Assembly: GCF_014251555.1 (NCBI RefSeq)
Contig: NZ_CP059190.1
Location: 205,377-269,376, forward strand
Direction: 5' to 3'
DNA: 64,000 nucleotides
From: Blattabacterium cuenoti
Lineage (GTDB): Bacteria; Bacteroidota; Bacteroidia; Flavobacteriales; Blattabacteriaceae
The translations under genes and the position numbers were made by a program. Shown piece after piece: positions 34,791 to 43,178 of this stretch (its first letter is position 1; the number at the start of each line of letters is the position of its first letter). The notes beneath the pieces were generated by a model. That model was not told the origin of the DNA and ran no database searches. It saw nothing but the letters and a program-made list of their open reading frames with translations.

Positions 34791-36986
34791 ATGAAATTAA
34801 TAAATGCATCATACTATTACAATAATCGTATTGTAAAAGCTTTTTTATACGCTACAATGTTTTGGGGGCTCATTGGATTTTTAGCTGGATTATTTATAGC
34901 CTTGTTGTTATTTTTTCCTGAAATTCCTGAATTTATTTTTGGAAATAAACTTAAGGATTCTCAAGGAATTATGGGATTTGGACGGTGGAGAATGTTACAT
35001 ACTAGTACTGCTGTTTTTGCTTTTGTTGGGAATATAATTTTTACAGGATATTATTATGCTTTACAACGTTTGTTAAAGACTAGAGTTTTTAGTGATATTC
35101 TTAGTTGGATTCATTTTTGGGGATGGCAAATATTTATTATTTCTACTTGGATTACTTTTTTGTTAGGAATAAACACTAGCAAAGAATATGCTGAGCATGA
35201 GTGGCCTATAGATATAGGAGTTTTTTTGATTTGGATTGTTTATGGAATTAATATGATAGGAACTATTTTGAAAAGAAGAATCAAACATTTATATGTTAGT
35301 ATTTGGTTCTTGTTAGGGACATGGGTTGCTGTAGCTATGTTACATTTATTTAATAATCTTGAGTTACCTATATCTCTTTTATCTTTTAAAAGTTATTCTA
35401 TATATGCTGGAGTACAAGACGCTTTAATGCAATGGTGGTATGGCCATAATGCTGTTGCATTTATTTTGACTACCCCTATATTGGGATTGATGTATTATTT
35501 TGTTCCGAAAGCATCCAATCAACCTATTTTTTCTTATAAACTTTCTATTATCCATTTTTGGTCCTTAATATTTGTATATATATGGGCAGGGCCTCATCAT
35601 TTGATGTATACATCGCTTCCTAATTGGGCTCAAATGTTAGGGACTATTTTTTCAATCATGTTAATTGCTCCTTCTTGGGGTGGAATGTTAAATGGATTAC
35701 TGACATTAAGAGGAGATTGGAATCAAGTAAAAAAAAATCCTATTTTAAAATTTTTTGTAGTGGGAATTACTTGTTATGGGATGGCTACCTTTGAAGGACC
35801 TATGCTTGCTACTAAAACTTTGAATTCCATTGGACATTTCACAGATTGGGTTATAGCTCATGTTCATTTAGGAACTTTAGGATGGAACGGATTTATGGCT
35901 TTTGGAGTCATATACTGGTTGACACAAAAAATATGGAATACTAAATTATATTCTATATCATTGGCTAATATTCATTTTTGGTTAGGTGTTTTAGGAATTG
36001 TATTGTATATTTTTCCTATGTATTTCGGAGCTATATTACAATCTATGATGTGGAAGAAATTTAATCCTGATGGGACTTTAACTTATAAAAATTTTTTAGA
36101 TTCAGTATTGTCCATTATTCCATTTTATAAAATTAGATTTATAGGTGGAATGATTTACTTTTTAGGTTTTGTTTTAATGATTTATAATGTTTTTAAAACA
36201 ATCCAAAAAGGTTATTCTATCAATAATGAAGAATTCAAATGCGATCCATTTTATGGAAGTATAAAAGAGAAAGATGAAAAATTTCATAGTTGGTTAGAAA
36301 GAAAGCCAATACAATTAACGATTCTTTCTTTTATAGCAGTAGCCATTGGAGGATTCATAGAAATAATTCCTACTTTAGTGATTAAATCGAACGTTCCTAC
36401 TATTCATAATGTTAAACCTTATAAAGCTCTTGAATTAGAAGGTAGAGATTTATTTGTTAGAGAAGGGTGCAATGCTTGTCATAGTGCTCAAGTACGTCCA
36501 TTTAGAGATGAGGTAGTTCGTTATGGAGAATATTCTAAAGCCGGAGAATTTGTATATGATCATCCATTTCTTTGGGGTTCTAAACGAACAGGACCAGATT
36601 TGGCTAGAGAAGGAGGAAAAAATCCTAATTCTTGGCATTATCATCATATGTCTAATCCTAGATCGACTTCACCTGGATCCATTATGCCAAGATATCCTTG
36701 GCTAATTTATAATAAGTTGGACAGATCTAATACAGAAAGAAAAATAAAAGCAATGGTTAAATTAGGAGTTCCATACACTTTGGAATATATAAAGAATGTG
36801 AATCAAGATATGGATCATCAAGCAAATAAAATTGTGTCTGATATTTATAAGGAGTATCCCAATTTAAAAATTGAAATTAATCAACAAAAAAAAGTAGAAA
36901 AAGAAAAATTTATTCCTTTAGAGAAAAGAGAAATTATAGCTATTATTGCTTATTTACAGCGACTAGGCACAGATATTAAATCTTAA
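34791..36986 (+). CDS. ccoN: fused cbb3-type cytochrome c oxidase subunits I and II (CcoN-CcoO)
   Basis: Terminal oxidase catalytic subunit fused to the mono-heme cytochrome c subunit. Residues ~1-470 are CcoN, with about 12 membrane helices and conserved His residues (MLHTST, WWYGHNAVAF, the GPHHLMYT heme-copper region, VIAHVHLGTLGWNGF). Residues ~500-731 are CcoO, with a membrane anchor and heme c motif CNACH at about 560-564 followed by SAQVRPFRDE and the axial Met region SIMPRYPWL. I prefer ATG 34791 over 34761, which overlaps ccoS by 20 bp. The CcoN-CcoO fusion is a Bacteroidota trait. Confidence 0.94.
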   Translation: MKLINASYYYNNRIVKAFLYATMFWGLIGFLAGLFIALLLFFPEIPEFIFGNKLKDSQGIMGFGRWRMLHTSTAVFAFVGNIIFTGYYYALQRLLKTRVFSDILSWIHFWGWQIFIISTWITFLLGINTSKEYAEHEWPIDIGVFLIWIVYGINMIGTILKRRIKHLYVSIWFLLGTWVAVAMLHLFNNLELPISLLSFKSYSIYAGVQDALMQWWYGHNAVAFILTTPILGLMYYFVPKASNQPIFSYKLSIIHFWSLIFVYIWAGPHHLMYTSLPNWAQMLGTIFSIMLIAPSWGGMLNGLLTLRGDWNQVKKNPILKFFVVGITCYGMATFEGPMLATKTLNSIGHFTDWVIAHVHLGTLGWNGFMAFGVIYWLTQKIWNTKLYSISLANIHFWLGVLGIVLYIFPMYFGAILQSMMWKKFNPDGTLTYKNFLDSVLSIIPFYKIRFIGGMIYFLGFVLMIYNVFKTIQKGYSINNEEFKCDPFYGSIKEKDEKFHSWLERKPIQLTILSFIAVAIGGFIEIIPTLVIKSNVPTIHNVKPYKALELEGRDLFVREGCNACHSAQVRPFRDEVVRYGEYSKAGEFVYDHPFLWGSKRTGPDLAREGGKNPNSWHYHHMSNPRSTSPGSIMPRYPWLIYNKLDRSNTERKIKAMVKLGVPYTLEYIKNVNQDMDHQANKIVSDIYKEYPNLKIEINQQKKVEKEKFIPLEKREIIAIIAYLQRLGTDIKS

Positions 36987-36992
36987 AAATTA

Positions 36993-37160
36993 ATGATAAG
37001 TTTTTTAAAACAATATTTTACAGAAGAAAAAAATGTAGGAATTTTTCAATCTATTATGTTAATTTTATTTTTGTTAGTTTTCTTTTTTATTTTATTTTTT
37101 GTGTTTTCGAAGCCGAAAAAATATTATGAGAAAATAAGTTTGATTCCCTTAGAAGAATAA
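36993..37160 (+). CDS. ccoQ: small CcoQ/FixQ-like membrane subunit
   Basis: 55-residue ORF in the gap between ccoNO and ccoP, starting MISFLKQYFTEEKNVG. One strongly hydrophobic helix (residues ~17-39, IFQSIMLILFLLVFFFILFF) is followed by a charged tail ending SLIPLEE. The conserved position, size and one-helix topology match CcoQ, which stabilises the cbb3 complex; sequence conservation in this family is low. The 6-bp and 15-bp gaps to its neighbours suggest one transcript. Confidence 0.78.
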   Translation: MISFLKQYFTEEKNVGIFQSIMLILFLLVFFFILFFVFSKPKKYYEKISLIPLEE

Positions 37161-37175
37161 AAAAAAGAAGAGATT

Positions 37176-38060
37176 ATGAGATCTAGAGTTCCTTCTTTTA
37201 TTATGATTCCTTCTTTTTTATCTGTCATAATATTTATGTTTTATGTATTTCTTAGAAGCTATAATCATATATCTTATTTAGTACATCCTATTACTGTCTT
37301 TTTTTTGATTGTAACCATGGTATTATTATGGATTTTAGAATCTATTAATAATTTGATTTTTAGAAAAAAATTACAGTTTCTTGCAGAAGAAGAAAAGAGA
37401 AAAATTTTTGAGGAAAACGAAGGAAATTATTTCTATAGACTTTATAAATTTATATTTCATGATCCTAAAAAAATGAATGCTGGAGTTCAAAAAATAGATC
37501 ATGGATTTGATGGAATTATAGAGTTAGATAATCGGTTACCAATGTGGTGGGTGCATCTTTTTTATTTGACAATTGTTTTTTCCGCAATTTATTTTTTTTC
37601 TTATTTTCTAATGGATTTTTCTAATCCTTATAAGGAATATGAGATAGCTTACAAAAATCAGTTGAAAGAAATAGAAATTTTTGAAAAAAATACTCCGCAA
37701 GTGACTATAGAAAATGCTTGTTTTAAGGATAATTTAATTAATAGTGGGAAAACCCTTTTTGATGAAAATTGTGCAACTTGTCATCAATCGGATGGAAGTG
37801 GAAGTATAGGTCCTAATTTAACAGATAATTATTGGATTAATACAATAGAAAAAGATTTATTTAAAAATATCTTTTTTATCATATGGAATGGAAGCGATAG
37901 GAATCCAACTATGCGTGCTTTTGGAAAATCAGGAGAAATTAAAGGAAATGATATTGAAAAAATATCCAGTTATGTTTATTTTATCAATCAAAAATCTAAA
38001 AAACCTTTAATATCTAAAGCTCCTCAAGGAAAAAAAATAACAGAATGGAGAAAAATATAA
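37176..38060 (+). CDS. ccoP: cbb3-type cytochrome c oxidase subunit III (CcoP)
   Basis: Membrane-anchored c-type cytochrome that passes electrons to CcoO/CcoN. The 294 residues have two N-terminal helices (residues ~8-30 and 38-60), a FixP_N-type segment (DHGFDGIIELDNRLPMWWVHLFY) with a further helix, and one cytochrome c domain. Heme motif CATCH is at 199-203, followed by GSGSIGPNLTDNYWI, and the C-terminal part has MRAFG. Only one CxxCH is present, whereas classical proteobacterial CcoP is di-heme. Confidence 0.92.
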   Translation: MRSRVPSFIMIPSFLSVIIFMFYVFLRSYNHISYLVHPITVFFLIVTMVLLWILESINNLIFRKKLQFLAEEEKRKIFEENEGNYFYRLYKFIFHDPKKMNAGVQKIDHGFDGIIELDNRLPMWWVHLFYLTIVFSAIYFFSYFLMDFSNPYKEYEIAYKNQLKEIEIFEKNTPQVTIENACFKDNLINSGKTLFDENCATCHQSDGSGSIGPNLTDNYWINTIEKDLFKNIFFIIWNGSDRNPTMRAFGKSGEIKGNDIEKISSYVYFINQKSKKPLISKAPQGKKITEWRKI

Positions 38061-38135
38061 ATTCTACTGTATACTGCACATTATCCATTTCGATTTTTGC
38101 ATTATTGTTATATTTTTCCTTATAAAATTTGAATT

Positions 38136-38582
38136 ATGAAAATAAAATTCAATTGGGAAGCCGGAATAGTGTTATCTTTAGTTATTTTTATAACCTTTGT
38201 TATTTATATTGCCTTCTTTTTTCCCCATGCAGGAAGCCAACTTGTATCAGACAGATATTATGAAGAAGAAATGAAATATCAAGAAATTATAAATGAAAAA
38301 AAAAATGTGTTAGAACTCCCCAAGAAAATAAAAGTTTCCATTTTATCTTCTGGAATTGAAATTCTATTTCCACCTATGAATGATGATTTTTATGGATTTT
38401 TTACTTTATTTAGATCATCTTCTAAAGATTTGGATCTTACGAGATCTTTCAAAATATTGAAATCTTCAAAAAAGATATTATTTATTCCTAAAAAATTTTT
38501 GAAAAAAGGATATTATAAACTTACAATTAGATGGAAATCAGACAAAAAATATCTTTTTGAAAAAGATATTTTTTGGAAATGA
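38136..38582 (+). CDS. ccoH: FixH/CcoH family oxidase assembly protein
   Basis: 148-residue protein with one N-terminal helix (GIVLSLVIFITFVIYIAFFF) and a small periplasmic beta domain. VSDRYYEEEMKYQEIINEK is the family's conserved segment after the helix. CcoH/FixH associates with CcoI and the assembling oxidase. The ccoG gene often found between ccoP and ccoH is absent here. The 75-bp gap after ccoP contains no gene. Confidence 0.86.
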   Translation: MKIKFNWEAGIVLSLVIFITFVIYIAFFFPHAGSQLVSDRYYEEEMKYQEIINEKKNVLELPKKIKVSILSSGIEILFPPMNDDFYGFFTLFRSSSKDLDLTRSFKILKSSKKILFIPKKFLKKGYYKLTIRWKSDKKYLFEKDIFWK

Positions 38583-38637
38583 CAATATTCTTTTTCAGAA
38601 ATCCTGTTTCATAATTATTAATAAATATTTTAACATA

Positions 38638-40917
38638 ATGAGAAAAAACACAAGTAGTTTTCGTGAAGAATCTTTAAATTATCATAGCCAATTTCCTTCT
38701 GGAAAAATACAAATTACACCCACAAAAAAATATAGTAGTCAAAGAGACCTTTCTCTTGCTTATTCTCCAGGAGTAGCAGAACCTTGTAAAGAAATAGCTC
38801 GTTCTTCTAGAGAAGTATATAAATACACATCTAAAGGAAATCTTGTTGCAGTTATAACTAATGGTTCAGCTGTATTAGGCCTTGGAGATATTGGAGCATT
38901 AGCTTCTAAACCAGTTATGGAAGGAAAAGCTCTTTTATTCAAAATTTTTTCTGGAATTGATGTTTTTGATATAGAAATAGACGAATCTGATCCAGAAAAA
39001 TTTATAGAAACAGTAAAAGCTATTGCTCCTACTTTTGGAGGAATTAATCTAGAAGACATAAAAGCTCCAGAAGCTTTTGAAATAGAAAGAAGACTTAAAA
39101 AAGAATTGAGTATTCCTGTTATGCATGATGATCAACATGGAACAGCTATTATTTCAGGAGCAGCATTACTTAATGCAATCACCTATGTTGGAAAAAAAAT
39201 TAATGAAATTAAAATGGTTGTTAATGGAGCTGGTGCTGCTGCAATTTCCTGTACAAGAACTTATAAAAAACTTGGTGTTAACCCTGAAAATATTCTTATG
39301 TTTGATAGTAAAGGGTTATTACATTCTTCAAGAACTGATTTAAATCAAGAAAAAAAAGAATTTTCTGTAAATACTTATCCAATCCAAAAATTAGATCAAG
39401 CTATCAAAAACTCGGATGTTTTTATTGGTTTATCTGTAGGAGGAATATTAACTGCTAACATGTTGAGAAGTATGGCAAAAGACCCGATTGTGTTTGCTAT
39501 GGCTAATCCTGATCCAGAAATAGATTACAACTTAGCAATCAAAATTCGTCCAGATGTTATTATGGCTACTGGAAGAAGTGACTATCCAAATCAAGTTAAT
39601 AATGTTTTAGGATTTCCTTATATTTTCAGAGGAGCACTAGATGTTCATGCTAGTGTGATTAATGATGAAATGAAATTAGCAGCTGTACATGCTATAGCTT
39701 CTTTGGCAAAAGAACCTGTTCCAGAACAGGTAAACATTGTTTATAATAAAAAAAATATTTCTTTTGGAAAAGAATATATAATTCCAAAACCTTTTGATAA
39801 TCGTTTGATTACTCGTGTTGCTCCTGCTGTAGCAAAAGCAGCTATGGATTCTGGAGTAGCAAGAAATCCTATCTTGGATTGGAAAATCTATCAAGAAAAA
39901 TTGCTTGATAGAATGGGATACGAAAGTAAAATGCTTAGAATGATTCAAAATCGAGCTCGCACAAATCCTAAAAAAATTGTTTTTTGTAATGGAGAAGAAT
40001 ACGATATACTGAAATCCGTTCAAATTCTTCATGAAGAAGGAATTGTTTCTGTTCCTATTGTTTTAGGAAATGAAGATCGTATCAAACGTTTAATAAATGA
40101 AAATAACCTCGACGTTGAATTAAAAATTATAGATCCAGAAAAAGAAGAAAATAGAAAAAAAGTAGAAGACTTTGCTCAAATTCTTTGGAAAAGAAGAAAT
40201 CGAAAAGGTTTGACTTTATACGATTCAAAAATACGCATGCGTACCAATGATCACTTTGGAGCTATGATGGTAGATCAAGGAGAAGCGGATGCGGTGATTA
40301 CGGGATATTCAAGAAGCTTTTCATTAAGTTTACGTCCAATGTTAGAAGTTATCGGTCGAGCAGAATCCGTTCAAAAAACAGCAGGAATGATGATTTTATT
40401 AACAAAACGTGGTCCTTTATTTTTAGCAGATACAGCAGTCATTCCAAATCCAACAAGTGAAGAATTAGCTAGAATAGCTTTAATGGCTTCTCATGTAGTT
40501 AAAGGGTTTGACATTGAACCGCATATAGCAATGTTATCTTTTCAAAATTTTTCATCTAATTCAAAAACATCTTCTAAGGTTTCTCAAACAGTAGATTTTT
40601 TACATAAAAAATATCCAGACTTAATAGTAGATGGAGAATTACAACCTGATTTTGCTCTAAATGAATTTTTATTAGCTAGCAAATTCCCTTTTTCTAAACT
40701 CGTTAAAAAGAGAGCAAATATTTTTATCTTTCCAAATTTAGAATCAGGAAATTTAACTTATAAATTCATTAGAGGATTAGGAGATGTTCAAACTATTGGT
40801 CCTGTAATGTTAGGAATGCGAAAAACGGCACATGTTATGCAAATGCAATCCAGTATAGAAGAAATAGTTAACTTAGCGACTTTATCTGTAATTGATGCAC
40901 AAATTAGGAATAATTAA
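38638..40917 (+). CDS. maeB: NADP-dependent malic enzyme, MaeB type
   Basis: Oxidative decarboxylation of malate to pyruvate. From ATG 38638 the product is 759 residues, the MaeB length. An upstream ATG at 38557 overlaps ccoH and adds 27 unrelated residues. The malic domain (residues ~1-420) has SLAYSPGVAEPCKEI, the metal-binding HDDQHGTAI and the NADP loop VVNGAGAAAISC. A C-terminal phosphotransacetylase-like regulatory domain follows (~430-759, ending TLSVIDAQIR). It overlaps convergent murI by 14 bp. Confidence 0.95.
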   Translation: MRKNTSSFREESLNYHSQFPSGKIQITPTKKYSSQRDLSLAYSPGVAEPCKEIARSSREVYKYTSKGNLVAVITNGSAVLGLGDIGALASKPVMEGKALLFKIFSGIDVFDIEIDESDPEKFIETVKAIAPTFGGINLEDIKAPEAFEIERRLKKELSIPVMHDDQHGTAIISGAALLNAITYVGKKINEIKMVVNGAGAAAISCTRTYKKLGVNPENILMFDSKGLLHSSRTDLNQEKKEFSVNTYPIQKLDQAIKNSDVFIGLSVGGILTANMLRSMAKDPIVFAMANPDPEIDYNLAIKIRPDVIMATGRSDYPNQVNNVLGFPYIFRGALDVHASVINDEMKLAAVHAIASLAKEPVPEQVNIVYNKKNISFGKEYIIPKPFDNRLITRVAPAVAKAAMDSGVARNPILDWKIYQEKLLDRMGYESKMLRMIQNRARTNPKKIVFCNGEEYDILKSVQILHEEGIVSVPIVLGNEDRIKRLINENNLDVELKIIDPEKEENRKKVEDFAQILWKRRNRKGLTLYDSKIRMRTNDHFGAMMVDQGEADAVITGYSRSFSLSLRPMLEVIGRAESVQKTAGMMILLTKRGPLFLADTAVIPNPTSEELARIALMASHVVKGFDIEPHIAMLSFQNFSSNSKTSSKVSQTVDFLHKKYPDLIVDGELQPDFALNEFLLASKFPFSKLVKKRANIFIFPNLESGNLTYKFIRGLGDVQTIGPVMLGMRKTAHVMQMQSSIEEIVNLATLSVIDAQIRNN

Positions 40918-41713
40918 AAACATGTGTTTTGATAAATACTTTTCTTCCAAAAAGAATTCTAACTTTTTTTTCAAAAAAAGTAGGAATAGAACCAGATGTA
41001 TAAAAAATAGGGAATTTACTATTCAAGGTTGGATGAATACACAATAATTTTTCTTCATTTAATTTTTTTTTTATTTCCTGTACTACTATTTTTTGTATAT
41101 CAATTAAATGAACTTGTCCATGATAAAAATTATCTATTTCTTGTTTAAGAAATAGATAATGAGTACAGGCTAGTAAAAGTGTATCTATTGATTTAAAATG
41201 ATTTAAATAATTTATAATAATATTTTTTTTTATTTTCAAACCTTTCTCAATCATTGGAGCTAATAAAGGAGTAGATATTTGAACTACATCTAAATGACGA
41301 TAATATTTCTTTATTTTTTCCATGTAAAAATTTGAACGTATTGTAGCAGGAGTCGCAATTATTCCTATTTTTTTGGAAGAAAAAAAAATTTGATTTCTTA
41401 CTATGGGATCTATAACATTGAATATTAATATTTTGCTATTAAATTTTTTTGAAATGACATCTAAAGAATTAGATGTCATTGAATTACATGCAATAACTAG
41501 GGCTTTACATTTTTTTTCATAAAGAAAAGAAGCTATTTTCATAGAATTTTCTATAATAAATTCTTTAGACTTATCTCCATAAGGCATATTTATAGTATCT
41601 CCAAAATAAATAAAATCTTCATTAGGCATCCGCATTTTGATTTCTTTAGCTATAAGAAGTCCGCCAATTCCAGAATCAAATATTCCTATTGGAGATAATG
41701 GACTTATTTTCAT
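40904..41713 (-). CDS. murI: glutamate racemase
   Basis: Makes D-glutamate for peptidoglycan. The 269 residues contain IGIFDSGIGGLLIAKEI, the first catalytic Cys in VIACNSMTSNS, ATPATIRSNFY, and the second Cys in LLACTHYLFLK. Length is normal. Downstream of a small membrane-protein gene with a 1-bp gap; MurD at 62-63 kb uses the product. Confidence 0.95.
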   Translation of the reverse strand: MKISPLSPIGIFDSGIGGLLIAKEIKMRMPNEDFIYFGDTINMPYGDKSKEFIIENSMKIASFLYEKKCKALVIACNSMTSNSLDVISKKFNSKILIFNVIDPIVRNQIFFSSKKIGIIATPATIRSNFYMEKIKKYYRHLDVVQISTPLLAPMIEKGLKIKKNIIINYLNHFKSIDTLLLACTHYLFLKQEIDNFYHGQVHLIDIQKIVVQEIKKKLNEEKLLCIHPTLNSKFPIFYTSGSIPTFFEKKVRILFGRKVFIKTHVFNYS

Positions 41714-41714
41714 A

Positions 41715-42143
41715 TTAGAAAATATTGAAAGGAAAACGAATCATTATAGTCAATACAGATAAAAAAAATAAAAATAAAATCGTATTAGTAATTTGTCCTT
41801 TTTGATATAATTTCTTGTAAAAAAAAATGAATATCAAAAACCCAGTTATCATCATGATTGGATGTTCTATAAACTTTAAACGAGTTTTTTCTTGTTTTAA
41901 AATCTGAATTATATTAATTCCATTCTTGGATAAAGAAAAAAAATAGTAATTCATCAACAATAACCCGATAATAATTTGAACAAATATAGCAACGACTGTT
42001 CCATTCAATATAATTTTAAAAAAAAATCGTTCCTTTATTTGGAGACCATAACATCTGCACCATAAAAGATAGATCATTTCCATGATTAAAAAAAAAAGAA
42101 CTAAAAAAGCTATGTAATGATGGAATTTTAAAAAATATTTCAT
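41715..42143 (-). CDS. small four-helix membrane protein (cytochrome b-like, uncharacterised)
   Basis: 142 residues with four predicted membrane helices and few charged loops. It opens with KFHHYIAFLVLFFLIMEM. The second helix contains IIIGLLLMNYYFF, the third begins after EHPIMMITGFLIFIFF, and the last ends IMIRFPFNIF. This pattern (a His pair in helix 1, QLIIGxLL in helix 2, EHxxMM in helix 3, IPxPF at the end) resembles a Bacteroidota family loosely annotated as cytochrome b. Heme binding here is unproven. It lies between rpsT and murI, probably in one transcript. Confidence 0.6.
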   Translation of the reverse strand: MKYFLKFHHYIAFLVLFFLIMEMIYLLWCRCYGLQIKERFFFKIILNGTVVAIFVQIIIGLLLMNYYFFSLSKNGINIIQILKQEKTRLKFIEHPIMMITGFLIFIFFYKKLYQKGQITNTILFLFFLSVLTIMIRFPFNIF

Positions 42144-42150
42144 GCGAAAA

Positions 42151-42390
42151 TCAATTAGAGAATAATTTTCTATTTAATTGTTTTTTCAATCTGGCAGCTT
42201 TATTAACATGTATAATATTTTTCTTAGCTAATTTATCTATCATAGATATTACAATAGAATATTTTTCCTTATTTTTTTCTTTTAATAATTTTTTTATAGC
42301 TGTTTTTGTACTCTTATACGCATATTTATTACGTAAACGTCTAGTATAGTTTTGTCTAATTCTTTTCAGAGAAGATAAATGATTTGCCAT
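42151..42390 (-). CDS. rpsT: 30S ribosomal protein S20
   Basis: 79-residue basic protein of the 30S body, starting MANHLSSLKRIRQNYTRRLRNKY. I start at the ATG ending at 42390; an in-frame ATG at 42420 would run into the tRNA-Glu gene. The Lys/Arg-rich three-helix composition and the length (about 80-90 in most species) fit S20. Confidence 0.94.
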   Translation of the reverse strand: MANHLSSLKRIRQNYTRRLRNKYAYKSTKTAIKKLLKEKNKEKYSIVISMIDKLAKKNIIHVNKAARLKKQLNRKLFSN

Positions 42391-42412
42391 GACATAATCA
42401 ATCAATAAATAG

Positions 42413-42484
42413 TAGCCCATAGGGGAATCGAACCCCTCTTTCCAGGATGAAAACCTGACGTCCTAACCAATAGACGAATGGGCC
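42413..42484 (-). tRNA. tRNA-Glu (anticodon TTC)
   Basis: 72-nt cloverleaf on the minus strand. The acceptor stem is GGCCCAT/ATGGGCT (closing G-U) with discriminator A. The D arm is GTCTATTGGTTAGGAC, the anticodon arm is CAGG-TTTTCAT-CCTG with anticodon TTC, and the T arm is AGGGGTTCGATTCCCCT. CCA is not encoded. It lies 22 bp upstream of rpsT, so the two may be co-transcribed. Confidence 0.96.
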
Positions 42485-42520
42485 TTTGATCAAAAAATTA
42501 GGAATACAAATTAAATTTTT

Positions 42521-42554
42521 TTTGTATTCAATACAAGTATTTTGTTTATATTTG
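42521..42554 (+). promoter_or_regulatory. Bacteroidota-type promoter of the NlpC/P60 gene
   Basis: TTTG at 42521-42524 (-33-like) and TATATTTG at 42547-42554 (-7 box, TAnnTTTG) are separated by 22 bp. It is the only box in the window with a plausible -33 partner. Transcription would begin near 42560, close before the open frame of the peptidase. Confidence 0.6.
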
Positions 42555-42596
42555 GTGAACTATTGGAATTACTTTTAAATAGTAAATATTATCCTT

Positions 42597-43178
42597 ATTA
42601 TAAACTCTAAAATTGTTTTACTTATAGTTTTTTATTATCATTTTCTTTCTATTTCATTATATGGAAATGGAAATATAGAACATAAAAAAAAATATGAAAG
42701 AATTTCTTTCAGAAAAAAAAAACAATATCCATGCAAAAATAACTGTAAAAATTCGAAAAATTATTTTCAAATCATTAATCAAAAACTTTTTTTTACAGAA
42801 AAAATTATAGAAAAAGCTAAGAATTATATGTTTACTCCATATAGATATGGGGGAATGACTAAAACAGGAATAGATTGTTCTGCTTTTATAAAAAATATCT
42901 TCGCTTCTTACAAAATATCTTTACCACGCATTTCTTATTATCAAGCCCAAAAAGGTTTTTTTGTTCCTAAAAAACAAATAGAAAAAGGAGATCTATTATT
43001 TTTTGCGACAGGAACGTCTAAAAAAATAAATCATGTCGGAATGGTAATCCACGTTAGTCCCAGCAATATATTTTTCATTCACGCTTCTACATCTAATGGT
43101 GTAATTATATCTCAATTATACCAAAAATACTGGAATCATAGATTTATTATGGCAAGAAGAATTCTTTATTCCTCATAA
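42597..43178 (+). CDS. exported NlpC/P60 cysteine peptidase with a non-standard start codon
   Basis: Cell-wall D,L-endopeptidase-type domain: TPYRYGGMTKTGIDCSAFIK carries the catalytic Cys. KGDLLFFATGTSKKINHVGMVI carries the catalytic His, and FIHASTSNGVIIS follows. The first ATG in frame (42828) begins inside the domain, after KIIEKAKNY, which normally belongs to it. The frame stays open back to a TAA at 42576. It encodes a signal-peptide-like stretch (SKIVLLIVFYYHFLSISLYG) but contains no ATG, GTG or TTG. Initiation is therefore probably at ATT 42597, or at ATA 42579, ATT 42588 or ATA 42600. It overlaps convergent aroA by 13 bp. Confidence 0.7.
   Translation: MINSKIVLLIVFYYHFLSISLYGNGNIEHKKKYERISFRKKKQYPCKNNCKNSKNYFQIINQKLFFTEKIIEKAKNYMFTPYRYGGMTKTGIDCSAFIKNIFASYKISLPRISYYQAQKGFFVPKKQIEKGDLLFFATGTSKKINHVGMVIHVSPSNIFFIHASTSNGVIISQLYQKYWNHRFIMARRILYSS

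Noticed and set aside
38557..38637. maeB starting inside ccoH
   Set aside because: The 27 extra residues are out-of-frame ccoH sequence, and the start at 38638 gives the expected 759-residue enzyme.
42391..42420. rpsT starting at the ATG ending at 42420
   Set aside because: It would overlap the tRNA-Glu gene and add ten residues not found in S20; MANHLSS is the normal start.
42828..43178. NlpC/P60 gene starting at the first ATG
   Set aside because: It would cut off the first part of the peptidase domain and leave a secreted-enzyme fold without a signal peptide, whereas the upstream open frame supplies both.
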